The notes beneath the pieces are model-generated. The model was not told the DNA's origin and did not search any database. It saw nothing but the letters and a program-made list of their open reading frames with translations. From the NCBI GenBank assembly GCA_900470805.1, contig UCCA01000001.1, forward strand, positions 62,001 to 126,000: a DNA stretch of 64,000 nt, given 5' to 3'. This stretch comes from Hyphomicrobiales bacterium (GTDB lineage Bacteria; Pseudomonadota; Alphaproteobacteria; Rhizobiales; Rhizobiaceae). The translations under genes were made by a program, and so were the position numbers. Shown here one piece after another: positions 46,070 through 55,618 of the stretch (its first letter is position 1; each line of letters begins with the position of its first letter).

Positions 46070-47065
46070 ATGAAACTCGCAAAAACACTGGCGGTGGGCG
46101 TCGCCTTTGCCGTGGCCCTGATGGCAGGTGCCGCAAGCGCCAAGGACATCAAGATCGGCCTCGTCGTAAAGTCGCTCGGAAACGGCTTCTTCGAAGCCGC
46201 CAACAAGGGCGCGCAGGAAGCCGCCAAGGAACTCGGCGGCGTAGAAGTCATCTACACCGGCCCGACCTCGACCACGGCCGAAGGCCAGATCGAAGTTATC
46301 AACTCGCTGATCGCGCAGGGCGTCGACGCCATCGCCATCTCGGCCAACGATCCTGATGCCGTCATTCCGGCTCTGAAGAAGGCCAAGCAGCGCGGCATCA
46401 AGGTCATCTCGTGGGATTCCGGCGTCAACAAGGATGGTCGCATCCTGCAGCTGAACCCGTCGTCCAACGAGCTGATCGGCAAGATGTGCCTGACGCTGGT
46501 CAAGGATCATCTCGAAGGCGGCAAGGGCGACTTCGCCATCCTGTCGGCAACCACCACCTCGACGAACCAGAACATCTGGATCGATCAGATGAAGAAGCAG
46601 CTCAAGGACTTCGCGGGCCTGAATCTCGTCACCACCGTTTACGGTGACGACCTCTCCGACAAGTCCTATCGCGAAGCTGAAGGCCTGCTGAAGTCGAACC
46701 CCAACGTCAAGGTCATCGTCGCTCCGACGACGGTCGGCGTTCTGGCCGCTTCCAAGGTCGTCGAAGACAAGGGTCTCGTCGGCAAGGTCTATGTCACGGG
46801 TCTTGGCCTGCCGTCCGAAATGGCCGGCGCGATCAAGTCCGGCGCGACGAAGGAATTCGCCATCTGGAACCCGATCGACCTCGGCTACTCCGCAACGCAG
46901 ATCGCCTATCACCTCGTCAAGGGTGACGCGACCGGCGCTCCGGGCACCGAAATCGAAGCCGGCCGCATGGGCAAGATCAAGGTCGACGACAAGGGCGAAG
47001 CCGCGATGGCCGATCCGTTCATCTACAACGCGTCGAACATCGACCAGTTCTCGAAGGTTTTCTAA
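46070..47065 (+). CDS. rhaS: Rhamnose ABC transporter substrate-binding protein
   Basis: Periplasmic L-rhamnose receptor. Seen: signal peptide (MKLAKTLAVGVAFAVALMAGAASA), then KDIKIGLVVKSLGNGFFEAANKGAQEAAKELGG, IDAIAISANDPDAVIPALKKAKQRGIKVISWDSGVN, and FAIWNPIDLGYSATQIAYHL, all of the RbsB-like family 2 binding-protein fold. 331 residues, with GGGAGG before the ATG. It is followed by a hairpin that could keep its mRNA more abundant than that of the downstream ATPase. Confidence 0.95.
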   Translation: MKLAKTLAVGVAFAVALMAGAASAKDIKIGLVVKSLGNGFFEAANKGAQEAAKELGGVEVIYTGPTSTTAEGQIEVINSLIAQGVDAIAISANDPDAVIPALKKAKQRGIKVISWDSGVNKDGRILQLNPSSNELIGKMCLTLVKDHLEGGKGDFAILSATTTSTNQNIWIDQMKKQLKDFAGLNLVTTVYGDDLSDKSYREAEGLLKSNPNVKVIVAPTTVGVLAASKVVEDKGLVGKVYVTGLGLPSEMAGAIKSGATKEFAIWNPIDLGYSATQIAYHLVKGDATGAPGTEIEAGRMGKIKVDDKGEAAMADPFIYNASNIDQFSKVF

Positions 47066-47084
47066 GCCCGCTTAGCAAACACGA

Positions 47085-47106
47085 CCCGGCGGCCAATGCC
47101 GCCGGG
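47085..47106 (+). promoter_or_regulatory. Intercistronic hairpin after rhaS
   Basis: CCCGGCGGC and GCCGCCGGG form a 9-base stem with a 4-base loop, 20 bases past the rhaS stop and without a T-run. Likely a partial terminator or RNA-stability element. Confidence 0.6.
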
Positions 47107-47135
47107 AATTTCCCAATGAACACTGGTAAGCGCCG

Positions 47136-48671
47136 ATGAACACTGCCCTTCAACAACCTGTTGCAAGCGTCGTTGCCGACGACGTGCCCGCCATTCTTGA
47201 GATGCGCGGCATTTCGCAGATATTCCCTGGCGTGAAGGCGCTCGATAATGTCAGCATCGCGCTCTATCCCGGCAAGGTCACGGCGCTGATCGGCGAAAAC
47301 GGCGCCGGCAAGTCGACGCTCGTCAAGATCCTCACCGGCATCTACCGGCCGAACGAAGGCGAGATCCTCGTCGACGGCAAGGTAACGACATTCGCCAATG
47401 CGCAAGCGGCGATCGATGCCGGCGTTACCGCGATCCATCAGGAAACCGTACTCTTCGACGAGCTCACGGTTGCCGAAAACATCTTCCTCGGCCATGCGCC
47501 GCGCACCCGGTTCCGGACCATCGACTGGGCCCTGATGAACAGCCGTGCCAAGGCGTTGCTGGTCTCGCTGGAAAGCAACATCGACCCGACAATCCGCCTG
47601 AAGGACCTCTCGATCGCGCAGCGCCACCTAGTGGCTATCTCCCGCGCATTGTCGATCGAGGCCCGTATCGTCATCATGGACGAGCCGACCGCCGCCCTCT
47701 CGCGCAAGGAAATCGACGATCTCTTCCGTATCGTCGAGGGGCTGAAGGCGCAGGGAAAGGCGATCCTGTTCATCAGCCACAAGTTCGATGAGCTCTATGA
47801 GATCGCCGACAATTTCGCCGTCTTCCGCGATGGCCGCGCCGTCGGTCACGGCAATCTGAAAGCGACGCCGCAGGACGAGATCGTCCGCCTCATGGTCGGT
47901 CGCGATGTCGAGAACGCCTTCCCGAAGGTCGACGTCGCAATCGGCGGCCCGGTGCTGCAGGTCGAGAAATATTGTCACCAGACCGAGTTCCGCGACATTT
48001 CGCTGACGCTGCGCAAGGGCGAGATCCTCGGCGTCTACGGGCTGATCGGGGCAGGGCGCTCGGAGCTCTGTCAGTCCCTGTTCGGCATCACCAGGCCGCT
48101 GTCGGGTAAGCTGACCCTTGATGGTCGCGAGATCGCCATCAACTCGCCGCTTGATGCCATCCGTGCCGGCATCGTCTACGTGCCGGAAGAGCGCGGCCGC
48201 CATGGCCTGGCGCTGCCGATGCCGATCTACCAGAACATGACGCTGCCATCCCTCGGTCGCACCTCGCGAAAAGGCTTCCTGAAGGCGGCCAACGAATTCG
48301 CGCTGGCGCGCAAATATGCCGAGCGTCTAGATCTGCGCGCAGCGGCCTTGTCGGTGCCGGTCGGCACGCTGTCGGGCGGCAATCAGCAGAAGGTGGTCAT
48401 CGGCAAGTGGCTGGCGACCATGCCCAAGGTCATCATTCTCGACGAACCGACAAAGGGCATCGACATCGGCTCCAAGGCCGCCGTCCATGGCTTCATCAGC
48501 GAGCTCGCCGCTGAGGGCTTGTCGATCATCATGATCTCGTCCGAGCTGCCCGAGATCATCGGGATGTCCGACCGAGTCCTCGTCATGAAGGAAGGCCTGT
48601 CGGCCGGCCTTTTCGAGCGCAAGGATCTGACGCCGGAAACGCTGGTGCGCGCCGCCACCGGGAATGCTTGA
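47136..48671 (+). CDS. rhaT: Rhamnose ABC transporter ATP-binding protein
   Basis: Tandem ABC ATPase of the ribose-type importer. Seen: first cassette with IGENGAGKSTLVKILTG, LSIAQRHLVAISRAL and VIMDEPTAALS (residues about 55-200); second cassette (about 260-500) with LIGAGRSELCQSLFG, an incomplete Walker A as usual, LSGGNQQKVVIGKWL and VIILDEPTKGID. 511 residues. Despite the symbol it is not the E. coli RhaT symporter. Confidence 0.94.
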   Translation: MNTALQQPVASVVADDVPAILEMRGISQIFPGVKALDNVSIALYPGKVTALIGENGAGKSTLVKILTGIYRPNEGEILVDGKVTTFANAQAAIDAGVTAIHQETVLFDELTVAENIFLGHAPRTRFRTIDWALMNSRAKALLVSLESNIDPTIRLKDLSIAQRHLVAISRALSIEARIVIMDEPTAALSRKEIDDLFRIVEGLKAQGKAILFISHKFDELYEIADNFAVFRDGRAVGHGNLKATPQDEIVRLMVGRDVENAFPKVDVAIGGPVLQVEKYCHQTEFRDISLTLRKGEILGVYGLIGAGRSELCQSLFGITRPLSGKLTLDGREIAINSPLDAIRAGIVYVPEERGRHGLALPMPIYQNMTLPSLGRTSRKGFLKAANEFALARKYAERLDLRAAALSVPVGTLSGGNQQKVVIGKWLATMPKVIILDEPTKGIDIGSKAAVHGFISELAAEGLSIIMISSELPEIIGMSDRVLVMKEGLSAGLFERKDLTPETLVRAATGNA

Positions 48672-48680
48672 GGTATCCGC

Positions 48681-49682
48681 ATGTTGAGACTGCTCAGAAA
48701 ACGCGAAACGCTGCTCTTCATCATCATCGCGGTGATGATCGCCGCCTTCTCGACGCGGGCCGATGGCTTCGCCACACCCGGAAATCTCGCCGGTATTTTC
48801 AACGATACGTCGATCCTTATCATCCTTGCGCTGGCGCAGATGACGGTCATCCTGACCAAATCGATCGACCTCTCGGTTGCCGCCAATCTCGCCTTCACAG
48901 GCATGGCGATCGCAATGCTGAACGCCACCTTTCCCGATCTGCCGCTGTTCGTGCTGATCCTCGCCGCAATCCTGATCGGCGCCTTTCTCGGCTCGATCAA
49001 CGGTTTCCTCGTCTGGGCGTTGGAGATTCCGCCAATCGTCGTGACGCTCGGTACACTCACCATTTATCGCGGCATGGCCTTCGTGTTGTCGGGTGGCGAG
49101 TGGGTCAATGCGCACCAGATGACGCCGACCTTCCTCAATGTCCCTCGCACCGTGGTCATGGGCATGCCGATCCTCAGCTGGGCGGCTGTTATCATCGTCG
49201 CGCTGATCTACGTCGTATTGAAATACACCCAATTCGGCCGCTCGACCTATGCCGCGGGCGGCAACCCGACGGCCGCGGTCTATGCCGGTATCGATGTCGG
49301 CTGGACGAAATTCCTGGCCTTCGTTCTGTCGGGCGCACTGGCCGGGTTGGCCAGCTACCTCTGGGTCTCGCGCTATGCCGTCGCCTATGTCGATATCGCC
49401 AACGGTTTCGAGCTCGACAGCGTGGCTGCCTGTGTCATCGGCGGCATCTCGATCGCCGGTGGCGTCGGATCGGTGCTGGGCACCGTGCTGGGCGCGCTCT
49501 TCCTCGGCGTCATCAAGAACGCGCTGCCCGTCATCGGCATCTCGCCGTTCACGCAGATGGCGATCTCGGGCACAGTCATCATCCTCGCCGTCGTCTTCAA
49601 CGCACGGCGCGAGCGCAATCGCGGCCGCATCATCCTGCGTGACAAGGCCGCCGCAGAGATACCAGCAGAGGTGGCCGCATGA
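48681..49682 (+). CDS. rhaP: Rhamnose ABC transporter permease 1
   Basis: RbsC-type inner-membrane permease, 333 residues and about 8-10 spans. Seen: [35 protein letters not shown]-type motif repeated in [34 protein letters not shown] and [38 protein letters not shown]. It begins 9 bases after rhaT and its stop overlaps the rhaQ start by four bases (ATGA). Confidence 0.94.
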   Translation: MLRLLRKRETLLFIIIAVMIAAFSTRADGFATPGNLAGIFNDTSILIILALAQMTVILTKSIDLSVAANLAFTGMAIAMLNATFPDLPLFVLILAAILIGAFLGSINGFLVWALEIPPIVVTLGTLTIYRGMAFVLSGGEWVNAHQMTPTFLNVPRTVVMGMPILSWAAVIIVALIYVVLKYTQFGRSTYAAGGNPTAAVYAGIDVGWTKFLAFVLSGALAGLASYLWVSRYAVAYVDIANGFELDSVAACVIGGISIAGGVGSVLGTVLGALFLGVIKNALPVIGISPFTQMAISGTVIILAVVFNARRERNRGRIILRDKAAAEIPAEVAA

Positions 49683-50692
49683 GCACCGTCGTTTCCCCAC
49701 CCTCCGAGAAGCGCGTCATTCCCGATCGCCTCGGCACGCCGTTCAAGCGCATCATGTCGAGCTGGGAGGTTCTGCTGTTCGGCGTCGCGGTGCTGATCTT
49801 CATCTTCAACTCGCTGGCCTCGCCCTACTTCCTCGACGCCTGGAACCTCTCCGACGCGACCTTCAATTTCACCGAAAAGGCGATGATCGCCTTTGCGATG
49901 GCCCTCTTGGTCATCTCAGGCGAAATCGACCTCTCCGTCGCCGCCATCATCGCGCTGGCGTCCACCGCCATGGGTGCGGCTGCACAGGCAGGGATCGGCG
50001 CGCCGGGGTTGGTGGCCATCGGCGTCACCGTTGGTCTGCTCTGCGGCATGTTCAACGGCTTTCTCGTCTCGGTGATGAAACTGCCGTCGATCGTCGTCAC
50101 CATCGGCACGATGAGCTTGTTTCGCGGCATCTCCTATATCGTGCTCGGCGACCAGGCCTATGGTGGCTATCCAGAGGATTTCGCCTTCTTCGGGCAGGGC
50201 TACGTCGTCTGGGTATTCTCGTTCGAGTTCGTGTTGTTCATCGTCGTGGCGATCCTGTTTGCCATCCTGCTGCACGCCACCAATTTCGGCCGGCAGGTCT
50301 ATACGATCGGCAACAACGATTTCGCCGCACGCTTCTCCGGCATTCCTGTCGAGCGCGTCAAGTTCATCCTGTTCATGCTCACCGGTTTCATGAGTGGCGT
50401 CGCCGCTGTCTGCCTTACATCGCGCCTCGGCTCGACGCGTCCGTCGATCGCGCAAGGCTGGGAACTCGAGGTGGTCACCATGGTCGTCCTCGGCGGTGTC
50501 TCGATCCTCGGCGGCTCCGGCAAAATCGGCGGCGTGGTCATCGCCGCCTTCGTCATGGGTCTGGTCACCTTCGGGCTGGGCCTGCTCAACGTGCCCGGTA
50601 TCGTCATGTCGATCTTCATCGGCCTGCTGCTGATCATCACCATCGCCATCCCGATCATCGCCCGCCGCATCAAAGCAATGAGTTCGAAATGA
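49679..50692 (+). CDS. rhaQ: Rhamnose ABC transporter permease 2
   Basis: Second RbsC-type permease, 337 residues. Seen: [75 protein letters not shown] and [50 protein letters not shown] overlaps link it to rhaP before it and rhaU after it, so the three are translationally coupled. Forms the channel with RhaP. Confidence 0.94.
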   Translation: MSTVVSPPSEKRVIPDRLGTPFKRIMSSWEVLLFGVAVLIFIFNSLASPYFLDAWNLSDATFNFTEKAMIAFAMALLVISGEIDLSVAAIIALASTAMGAAAQAGIGAPGLVAIGVTVGLLCGMFNGFLVSVMKLPSIVVTIGTMSLFRGISYIVLGDQAYGGYPEDFAFFGQGYVVWVFSFEFVLFIVVAILFAILLHATNFGRQVYTIGNNDFAARFSGIPVERVKFILFMLTGFMSGVAAVCLTSRLGSTRPSIAQGWELEVVTMVVLGGVSILGGSGKIGGVVIAAFVMGLVTFGLGLLNVPGIVMSIFIGLLLIITIAIPIIARRIKAMSSK

Positions 50693-51009
50693 CGCTGGAA
50701 AAGCACGCCTTCAAGATGACGCTCAATCCGGGCATGGAAGCCGAGTACAGGAAGCGGCACGACGAGATCTGGCCAGAGCTGGTCGAGTTGCTACACCAGT
50801 CGGGCGCTAGCGACTATTCGATACATCTGGATCGGCAAACCAACACGCTGTTCGGCGTCCTGACACGCACCGGCGACAATACGCTCGCAAGCTTGCCGGA
50901 GCATCCCGTCATGAAGAAGTGGTGGGCCCATATGGGCGACATCATGGCGACCAATCCGGATAATTCGCCGATGCAGACCGACCTCGTCACGGTTTTCCAT
51001 ATGCCATGA
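50689..51009 (+). CDS. rhaU: L-rhamnose mutarotase
   Basis: Interconverts the alpha and beta anomers of L-rhamnose so that isomerase receives the right form. Seen: 106 residues beginning [15 protein letters not shown], with [12 protein letters not shown] carrying the catalytic His of the family and [19 protein letters not shown] near the C-terminus. E. coli YiiL/RhaM is about 104 residues. ATG 50689 overlaps the rhaQ stop (ATGA) and its own stop overlaps the rhaK start (ATGA). Confidence 0.93.
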   Translation: MTLEKHAFKMTLNPGMEAEYRKRHDEIWPELVELLHQSGASDYSIHLDRQTNTLFGVLTRTGDNTLASLPEHPVMKKWWAHMGDIMATNPDNSPMQTDLVTVFHMP

Positions 51010-52388
51010 CGACCGAGCCGCAATTCGCCCGCGTCGCCGTTCTCGACATCGGCAAGACCAATGCCAAGGTTGTGGTGCTCGACAGCGCCACAGGCGCGGA
51101 GATCGCTGTCGTCAAGACGCCCAACAGGGTGATCACCTCGGGCATCTATCCGCACTACGACGTCGAGGGCCTATGGGGCTTTGCGCTTGATGCGTTCCGG
51201 CGCTTTGCTGTCTCGCCCGGTTTCGATGCCATCTCGATCACCACTCACGGTGCCTCCGCTGCCCTTCTCGACGCGGCGGGAGAGCTTGTCATGCCGGTGC
51301 TCGACTACGAGCACGAATATCCGCAATCGGTGATCGACGCCTACACGGCATTGCGCCCGCCATTCGAGGAAACATACTCGCCGCGCCAGTCGATGGGTCT
51401 GAACATCGGCGCCCAACTCCACTATCAGCAGATGGTCTTTCCGGAGCTTTTCGCCGATGTCGCGACCATCGTCACCTACCCGCAGTACTGGGCAGCCAAG
51501 CTGACCGGCGTGGCGGCGAACGAGCGGACGTCGCTTGGTTGCCACACCGATCTTTGGAACCCACGGACATCCTCATATTCGACCCTTGTCAAGACGCTCG
51601 GGATTAGGGACGTGATGGCGCCGATCCGGTCGGCGTTCGACGCGCTGGGGCCCGTCTTGCAGCAGATCGCGCAGGAGATCGGTCTCGAGAAATCCGTTCC
51701 CGTCTATTGCGGAATCCATGATTCCAACGCGTCGCTTCTGCCGCATCTCGTCAATCGCGCGTCGCCGTTTTCCGTGGTTTCGACGGGCACGTGGGTGGTG
51801 AACTTCGGTGTTGGTGGCGATCTAGATCACCTCGATCCGAAGCGCGATACGCTGGGAAATGTCGATGCCTATGGCCGTGCCGTGCCGTCTTCCCGTTTCA
51901 TGGGCGGCCGGGAATTCGAGGTTCTGTCTGCCGAGATCGGTGCAGTGGCAAAGGACGACATGATCGATGCCGTTTCGACCGTCATTGCCAGGGGCATGAT
52001 GTTGTTGCCCAACGTGGTGCCGGGTTCTGGGCCGTTTCCTGGCAAGCAGAAACGATGGATCGACGCCGTGGGCGCCACCGATCCCGAACGCTACGCAGCT
52101 GTCTGTCTCTATCTTGCGCTGATGACCGACGCCTGTCTTGGCTTGATCGGCGCGAAAGGGCCAATCATCGTCGAGGGGCCGTTCTCGGTGAACCACACTT
52201 ATCTCGACAGTCTCGCCGCCCTGACGGGTCGTAGTGTCATTGCGGTACCCGGCTCGACCGGCACCAGCGCCGGTGCCGCGCTTCTTGCCGGCATCCGGCC
52301 GGTTCCGGGTGCTGAAAAGCAAGTTCCACCGCGTGGGATCGGTGGCCTTGCCGCATACCGTCGCGCTTGGCATGCGGCGCTGGCATAG
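51006..52388 (+). CDS. rhaK: Rhamnulose/rhamnose kinase, FGGY family
   Basis: Phosphorylates the sugar; in R. leguminosarum RhaK is also needed for activity of the rhamnose ABC importer. Seen: N-terminal ASKHA phosphate loop [55 protein letters not shown] and [41 protein letters not shown]. 460 residues. Last gene of the rhaRSTPQUK chain with an ATGA overlap upstream; 85 bases follow before the next gene. Confidence 0.93.
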   Translation: MTTEPQFARVAVLDIGKTNAKVVVLDSATGAEIAVVKTPNRVITSGIYPHYDVEGLWGFALDAFRRFAVSPGFDAISITTHGASAALLDAAGELVMPVLDYEHEYPQSVIDAYTALRPPFEETYSPRQSMGLNIGAQLHYQQMVFPELFADVATIVTYPQYWAAKLTGVAANERTSLGCHTDLWNPRTSSYSTLVKTLGIRDVMAPIRSAFDALGPVLQQIAQEIGLEKSVPVYCGIHDSNASLLPHLVNRASPFSVVSTGTWVVNFGVGGDLDHLDPKRDTLGNVDAYGRAVPSSRFMGGREFEVLSAEIGAVAKDDMIDAVSTVIARGMMLLPNVVPGSGPFPGKQKRWIDAVGATDPERYAAVCLYLALMTDACLGLIGAKGPIIVEGPFSVNHTYLDSLAALTGRSVIAVPGSTGTSAGAALLAGIRPVPGAEKQVPPRGIGGLAAYRRAWHAALA

Positions 52389-52473
52389 CATTCTTTTCCG
52401 GATCGCCCCTTTGCGCGGCCTGTCAATCTCGCTAGGTTGAAAGCGTTATCAGATCAGGTGAGGAAAACACGAC

Positions 52474-53241
52474 ATGACCGTTTCATCCGGCGAGGGTTTC
52501 GATCCGCGGGCACTCGCAGCGCGGCTCGCCAGCCTTGAAAAATCAGGGAAAAAGGCGCCTACTGGCGATTTCACGCTTCCGGCGACGTTGCAGGACGCGA
52601 TGGATGCTCAGAACTTTCTGGTTGCGGAAGAACGCATTTCCAAACCCGCATGGAAGGTCGCCATGTCGCCCGATGGCCAGCCTGTGACCGCGCCGTTGCA
52701 CCCCTATTTCGAAGCTTCATCGGGCGCGTCGATTACGTGGCAACCCGGCATGAAGTTTGAGGCAGAGATCGCCGTGCGTCTCGGCAGGGATATTCCGGTT
52801 CGCCAGGATGGATTTTACACCAGGCCGGAGATCATCGATTCCATAGCTGAAGCCCATCTCGGCGCTGAGCTTCTGGCGAGCAGTATAATGGAGAGCGGCA
52901 CGGTATCTTTCCTGCTCTATCTGGCCGAGCGCATCGGCAACAAGGGTTATGTCCTGGGTCCGGTCCTGCCCAAGAGTGTCATCGATACGATCGGCAGCAC
53001 GTTGCTCAAGGTCACGCACGGTGGCGAGACAATCTATGACGGACTGGCGAAGCATCCCAAGGATGATGTTGTCGCATGGCTGCTCGCCTACGCCAACGAC
53101 AGGCTTCGCCCCCACACGTCTTTGAAGAAGGGCGCACTGATCACAACCGGCACGCTGTGCGGCGCAATCGAACTGAAGAGCCGCGGCGCCATCGAAATCG
53201 TGCTAGACGGCAGTACACACCTTGGCCTTGCGATCGTCTGA
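52474..53241 (+). CDS. 2-keto-4-pentenoate hydratase-like protein (FAH superfamily)
   Basis: Probably hydrates or decarboxylates a 2-oxo acid. Seen: 255 residues; FEAEIAVRLGRDIPV with a metal-binding Glu pair, AEAHLGAELLASSIME, and a C-terminal LKKGALITTGTLCGAIELKSRGAIEIVLDG, the MhpD/HpcG pattern. Located 85 bases after rhaK on the same strand. Not part of the known rhamnose phosphorylative pathway, but FAH proteins occur in the non-phosphorylative rhamnose route, so a link is possible though unproven. Confidence 0.82.
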   Translation: MTVSSGEGFDPRALAARLASLEKSGKKAPTGDFTLPATLQDAMDAQNFLVAEERISKPAWKVAMSPDGQPVTAPLHPYFEASSGASITWQPGMKFEAEIAVRLGRDIPVRQDGFYTRPEIIDSIAEAHLGAELLASSIMESGTVSFLLYLAERIGNKGYVLGPVLPKSVIDTIGSTLLKVTHGGETIYDGLAKHPKDDVVAWLLAYANDRLRPHTSLKKGALITTGTLCGAIELKSRGAIEIVLDGSTHLGLAIV

Positions 53242-53341
53242 CCGCACCACCCTGCAACGGCCCTGCCGCTCGATAGGGGCAGGGAGGTTGGAACCTTGCT
53301 GCGCTGGGCGCATTTTCCAGATTGGATGGCTGGAGGATGTC

Positions 53342-53845
53342 ATGAAACGCCGCTTTCTGACTTTTGTCGCGATTTCGATGCTTGCCGCCGGCGGTGCATC
53401 TGCAAGCGAAGCGCCGTTTCTCACGTCGCTTGCCGGCGATTGGAGCGGCGCAGGCATGATGAAGCGCACAACAGGTTCGTCACCGATCAAGCTCGATTGC
53501 AGCTTCCAATCAAAGGCGGATGGAGAGGCACTGTCGATGAACGGCAAATGCCGGGGTCTGCTGGTGGTCTCGCGCGCCGTCTCCGCCCAACTGACCGCCA
53601 AAGGCAACAGATATGCAGGCCGTTATATCGGACCTTCCGGTGGAGTCTCTGCCTTGAACGGTGGCCGCAAGGGAGATGCAATCAACCTGTCGGTCCGTTG
53701 GTCGAGGATCATCAATGGCGACCGGAACGCTGATATGGTGATTCAACGTATAGGCGAAAATGCGATCCGGATCCGCACGACGGACCGCGATCCCGCATCG
53801 GGTCAACAGGTGATCACCAGCGAGATCAACTTGACTCGGCGTTAG
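53342..53845 (+). CDS. Small exported protein of unknown function
   Basis: 167 residues with a signal peptide (MKRRFLTFVAISMLAAGGASA, cleavage near residue 21) and a soluble remainder starting SEAPFLTSLAGDWSGAGMMKR that looks like a beta-rich barrel. Periplasmic proteins with a 'LxGxWSGxG' opening are common in rhizobia, but I cannot name the function. GGAGG stands 7 bases before the ATG. Confidence 0.8.
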   Translation: MKRRFLTFVAISMLAAGGASASEAPFLTSLAGDWSGAGMMKRTTGSSPIKLDCSFQSKADGEALSMNGKCRGLLVVSRAVSAQLTAKGNRYAGRYIGPSGGVSALNGGRKGDAINLSVRWSRIINGDRNADMVIQRIGENAIRIRTTDRDPASGQQVITSEINLTRR

Positions 53846-53924
53846 CCGGCATTCCGAAAAAGCGCGCTTTCCACGGGTAGGATTTTGAAAGGGAACATGG
53901 AAACTTCCGCCACTGGAATTGCTC

Positions 53925-55412
53925 TCATCCTTGCGGTGTCTGCGGCTCGCCTGCTCTCAAGCGGTTTGTTGGACTAGCCGCAAGCCGCGCCGACCTCGCA
54001 GTTCCCTTCCCACCGAGGCGCTTGAATTTGTTGTCGTGCGATGCGGCGGAATCGAGGAGCCACGAGCCAGATCCGAGCATGAACATGAAGAAAACGTATG
54101 AGGAGCCCCAGAAATGCACCGTCCATCCTGTGAAGATATGGACAAAAATTACCAGCAGATAGGCCAGCTTGTATTGTGATGCCCTGTCGTCTGATTGCCG
54201 CGCAAATAGTACCTGGAGAAGCGCAGCAGAGACGGAAGCGATCAAGAGGATGCCACCGACCAGTCCCCAACGGATGGCGTTCAGGAGCCAGAAATTGTCG
54301 ATGCTCGTTGTCATCCATGAGGCTCTAACCCACTCACCCAGTCCGACACCAAAAAAGGGATTGTTTAACACGGAGTCGTAGCCATAGTTCCATATCGCCA
54401 TGCGATAGAAGCCCGACTGCGCATTGAATGTCAGGTATGTTATATAGACGCCCACCGCGCCTTGATTTGAAACCGCTTCCAGGGCGATATAAGATAGCAT
54501 GATGGCCCCGAGCAAAAGCAACCACCGTTGCGGGAAGCTTCTGAGTGCGTAGTTCCAACCGATCAAGAAGAACTGGATCACCATCGCTGCAATCGGTGCC
54601 GAGGACAGTGATAGCAACGTTCCCGCGATCACAACAAGCGATCTTGCGAGAGTGCTAAGTATCGATCGCTGATAGCCAAGCACAAGAATGGCGATGGGAA
54701 CGCTGGAGGCGCAGAACACCCCGAAAAGAATGGGATGGCCGAATACGGTCTGAACCCTCCGGAGACCCATACGCATTCCCTCGTCTACCGCAGGTGTCGT
54801 CGGAAGAAACTGGGAGAAAATCTCGATTGCCACATTTCGATTGAACACGGCTTCGGCGACCGCCAACGGGAGCAGGAGCAGGACTATTCCGCAAAGCGTC
54901 CGCGACATCGCAAGAAAGTCATCCGCCGACCGGATGAAGCACCTCGCCATCAGGAAAGGGCCCATGGTCTCGACGAACTGAATGCCGAACGATGTCATGG
55001 ATTGGGCGGCGCTCTGATTCCGGCTTTGGTTTAGAAACAGACATGCCAATGACCAGCAGCAATAGGCGAACAGGAGCAGATCGGATGGCCGTAACTTGCC
55101 CGCGCGGCCACTGCACCAGAACGTCAGCACTGGAACAAACATCACGAGAAGCACGAGTCGATAGGGCGACAGAGACAAGGGCCCGATCTGGAAGCTCCAG
55201 GGCAAAATCAGCGACGTAATAAATATGTTGACGTAAAGCCTGGCAGATCTCGAACCGTGCGCTGAAGCATCGTCATTCTTGAATACACGGCGCGAACGAC
55301 CGTCGGGGGGGGATGACGTTCGCACAGAACTGCCGCTCTTCGGATCCGAGCGGGAGAGAAGCTTGGCACCAGATTGGTTGGCGATGGTCTTGTTTACAAA
55401 GCTATCGTCCAT
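53925..55412 (-). CDS. O-antigen ligase/polymerase-like (Wzy-type) membrane protein
   Basis: Predicted polysaccharide polymerase or ligase. Seen: about 11-12 hydrophobic segments, a periplasmic loop region (residues about 310-385) with YMAIWNYG-like 'FYRMAIWNYGYDSVLNNPFFGVGLGEW', characteristic of the Wzy/RfaL family, and a basic C-terminal tail. 495 residues if translation begins at ATG 55412; the first 55 residues are polar and low in complexity, so the start may be further downstream. Lies with Wzx- and Wza-like genes on the same strand; polymerises repeat units delivered by the flippase. Confidence 0.82.
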   Translation of the reverse strand: MDDSFVNKTIANQSGAKLLSRSDPKSGSSVRTSSPPDGRSRRVFKNDDASAHGSRSARLYVNIFITSLILPWSFQIGPLSLSPYRLVLLVMFVPVLTFWCSGRAGKLRPSDLLLFAYCCWSLACLFLNQSRNQSAAQSMTSFGIQFVETMGPFLMARCFIRSADDFLAMSRTLCGIVLLLLPLAVAEAVFNRNVAIEIFSQFLPTTPAVDEGMRMGLRRVQTVFGHPILFGVFCASSVPIAILVLGYQRSILSTLARSLVVIAGTLLSLSSAPIAAMVIQFFLIGWNYALRSFPQRWLLLLGAIMLSYIALEAVSNQGAVGVYITYLTFNAQSGFYRMAIWNYGYDSVLNNPFFGVGLGEWVRASWMTTSIDNFWLLNAIRWGLVGGILLIASVSAALLQVLFARQSDDRASQYKLAYLLVIFVHIFTGWTVHFWGSSYVFFMFMLGSGSWLLDSAASHDNKFKRLGGKGTARSARLAASPTNRLRAGEPQTPQG

Positions 55413-55618
55413 TGTGGGAAGCTTGTAAGTCTCGTTGCTCAGGCACGGTCAACTCCCAACACATTACCAAAGACGAGAAACCGTCATCCGGCGCATTGAC
55501 GTCATATCAAACGCGTCTTGCCGAAAGAATTGCACACAGTGCTTGGGAAATACAGTCGGCATAATTACGCCTATCGACTTACCGCTGAAGCTGATTGGAT
55601 CAGGGACAGAGTGGATCA

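Noticed and set aside
49249..50688. Frame fusing rhaU to a 480-residue upstream extension
   Set aside because: The extension is an out-of-frame reading of rhaP and rhaQ with low-complexity Arg/Ser/Pro content. The ATGA junction marks the true rhaU start.
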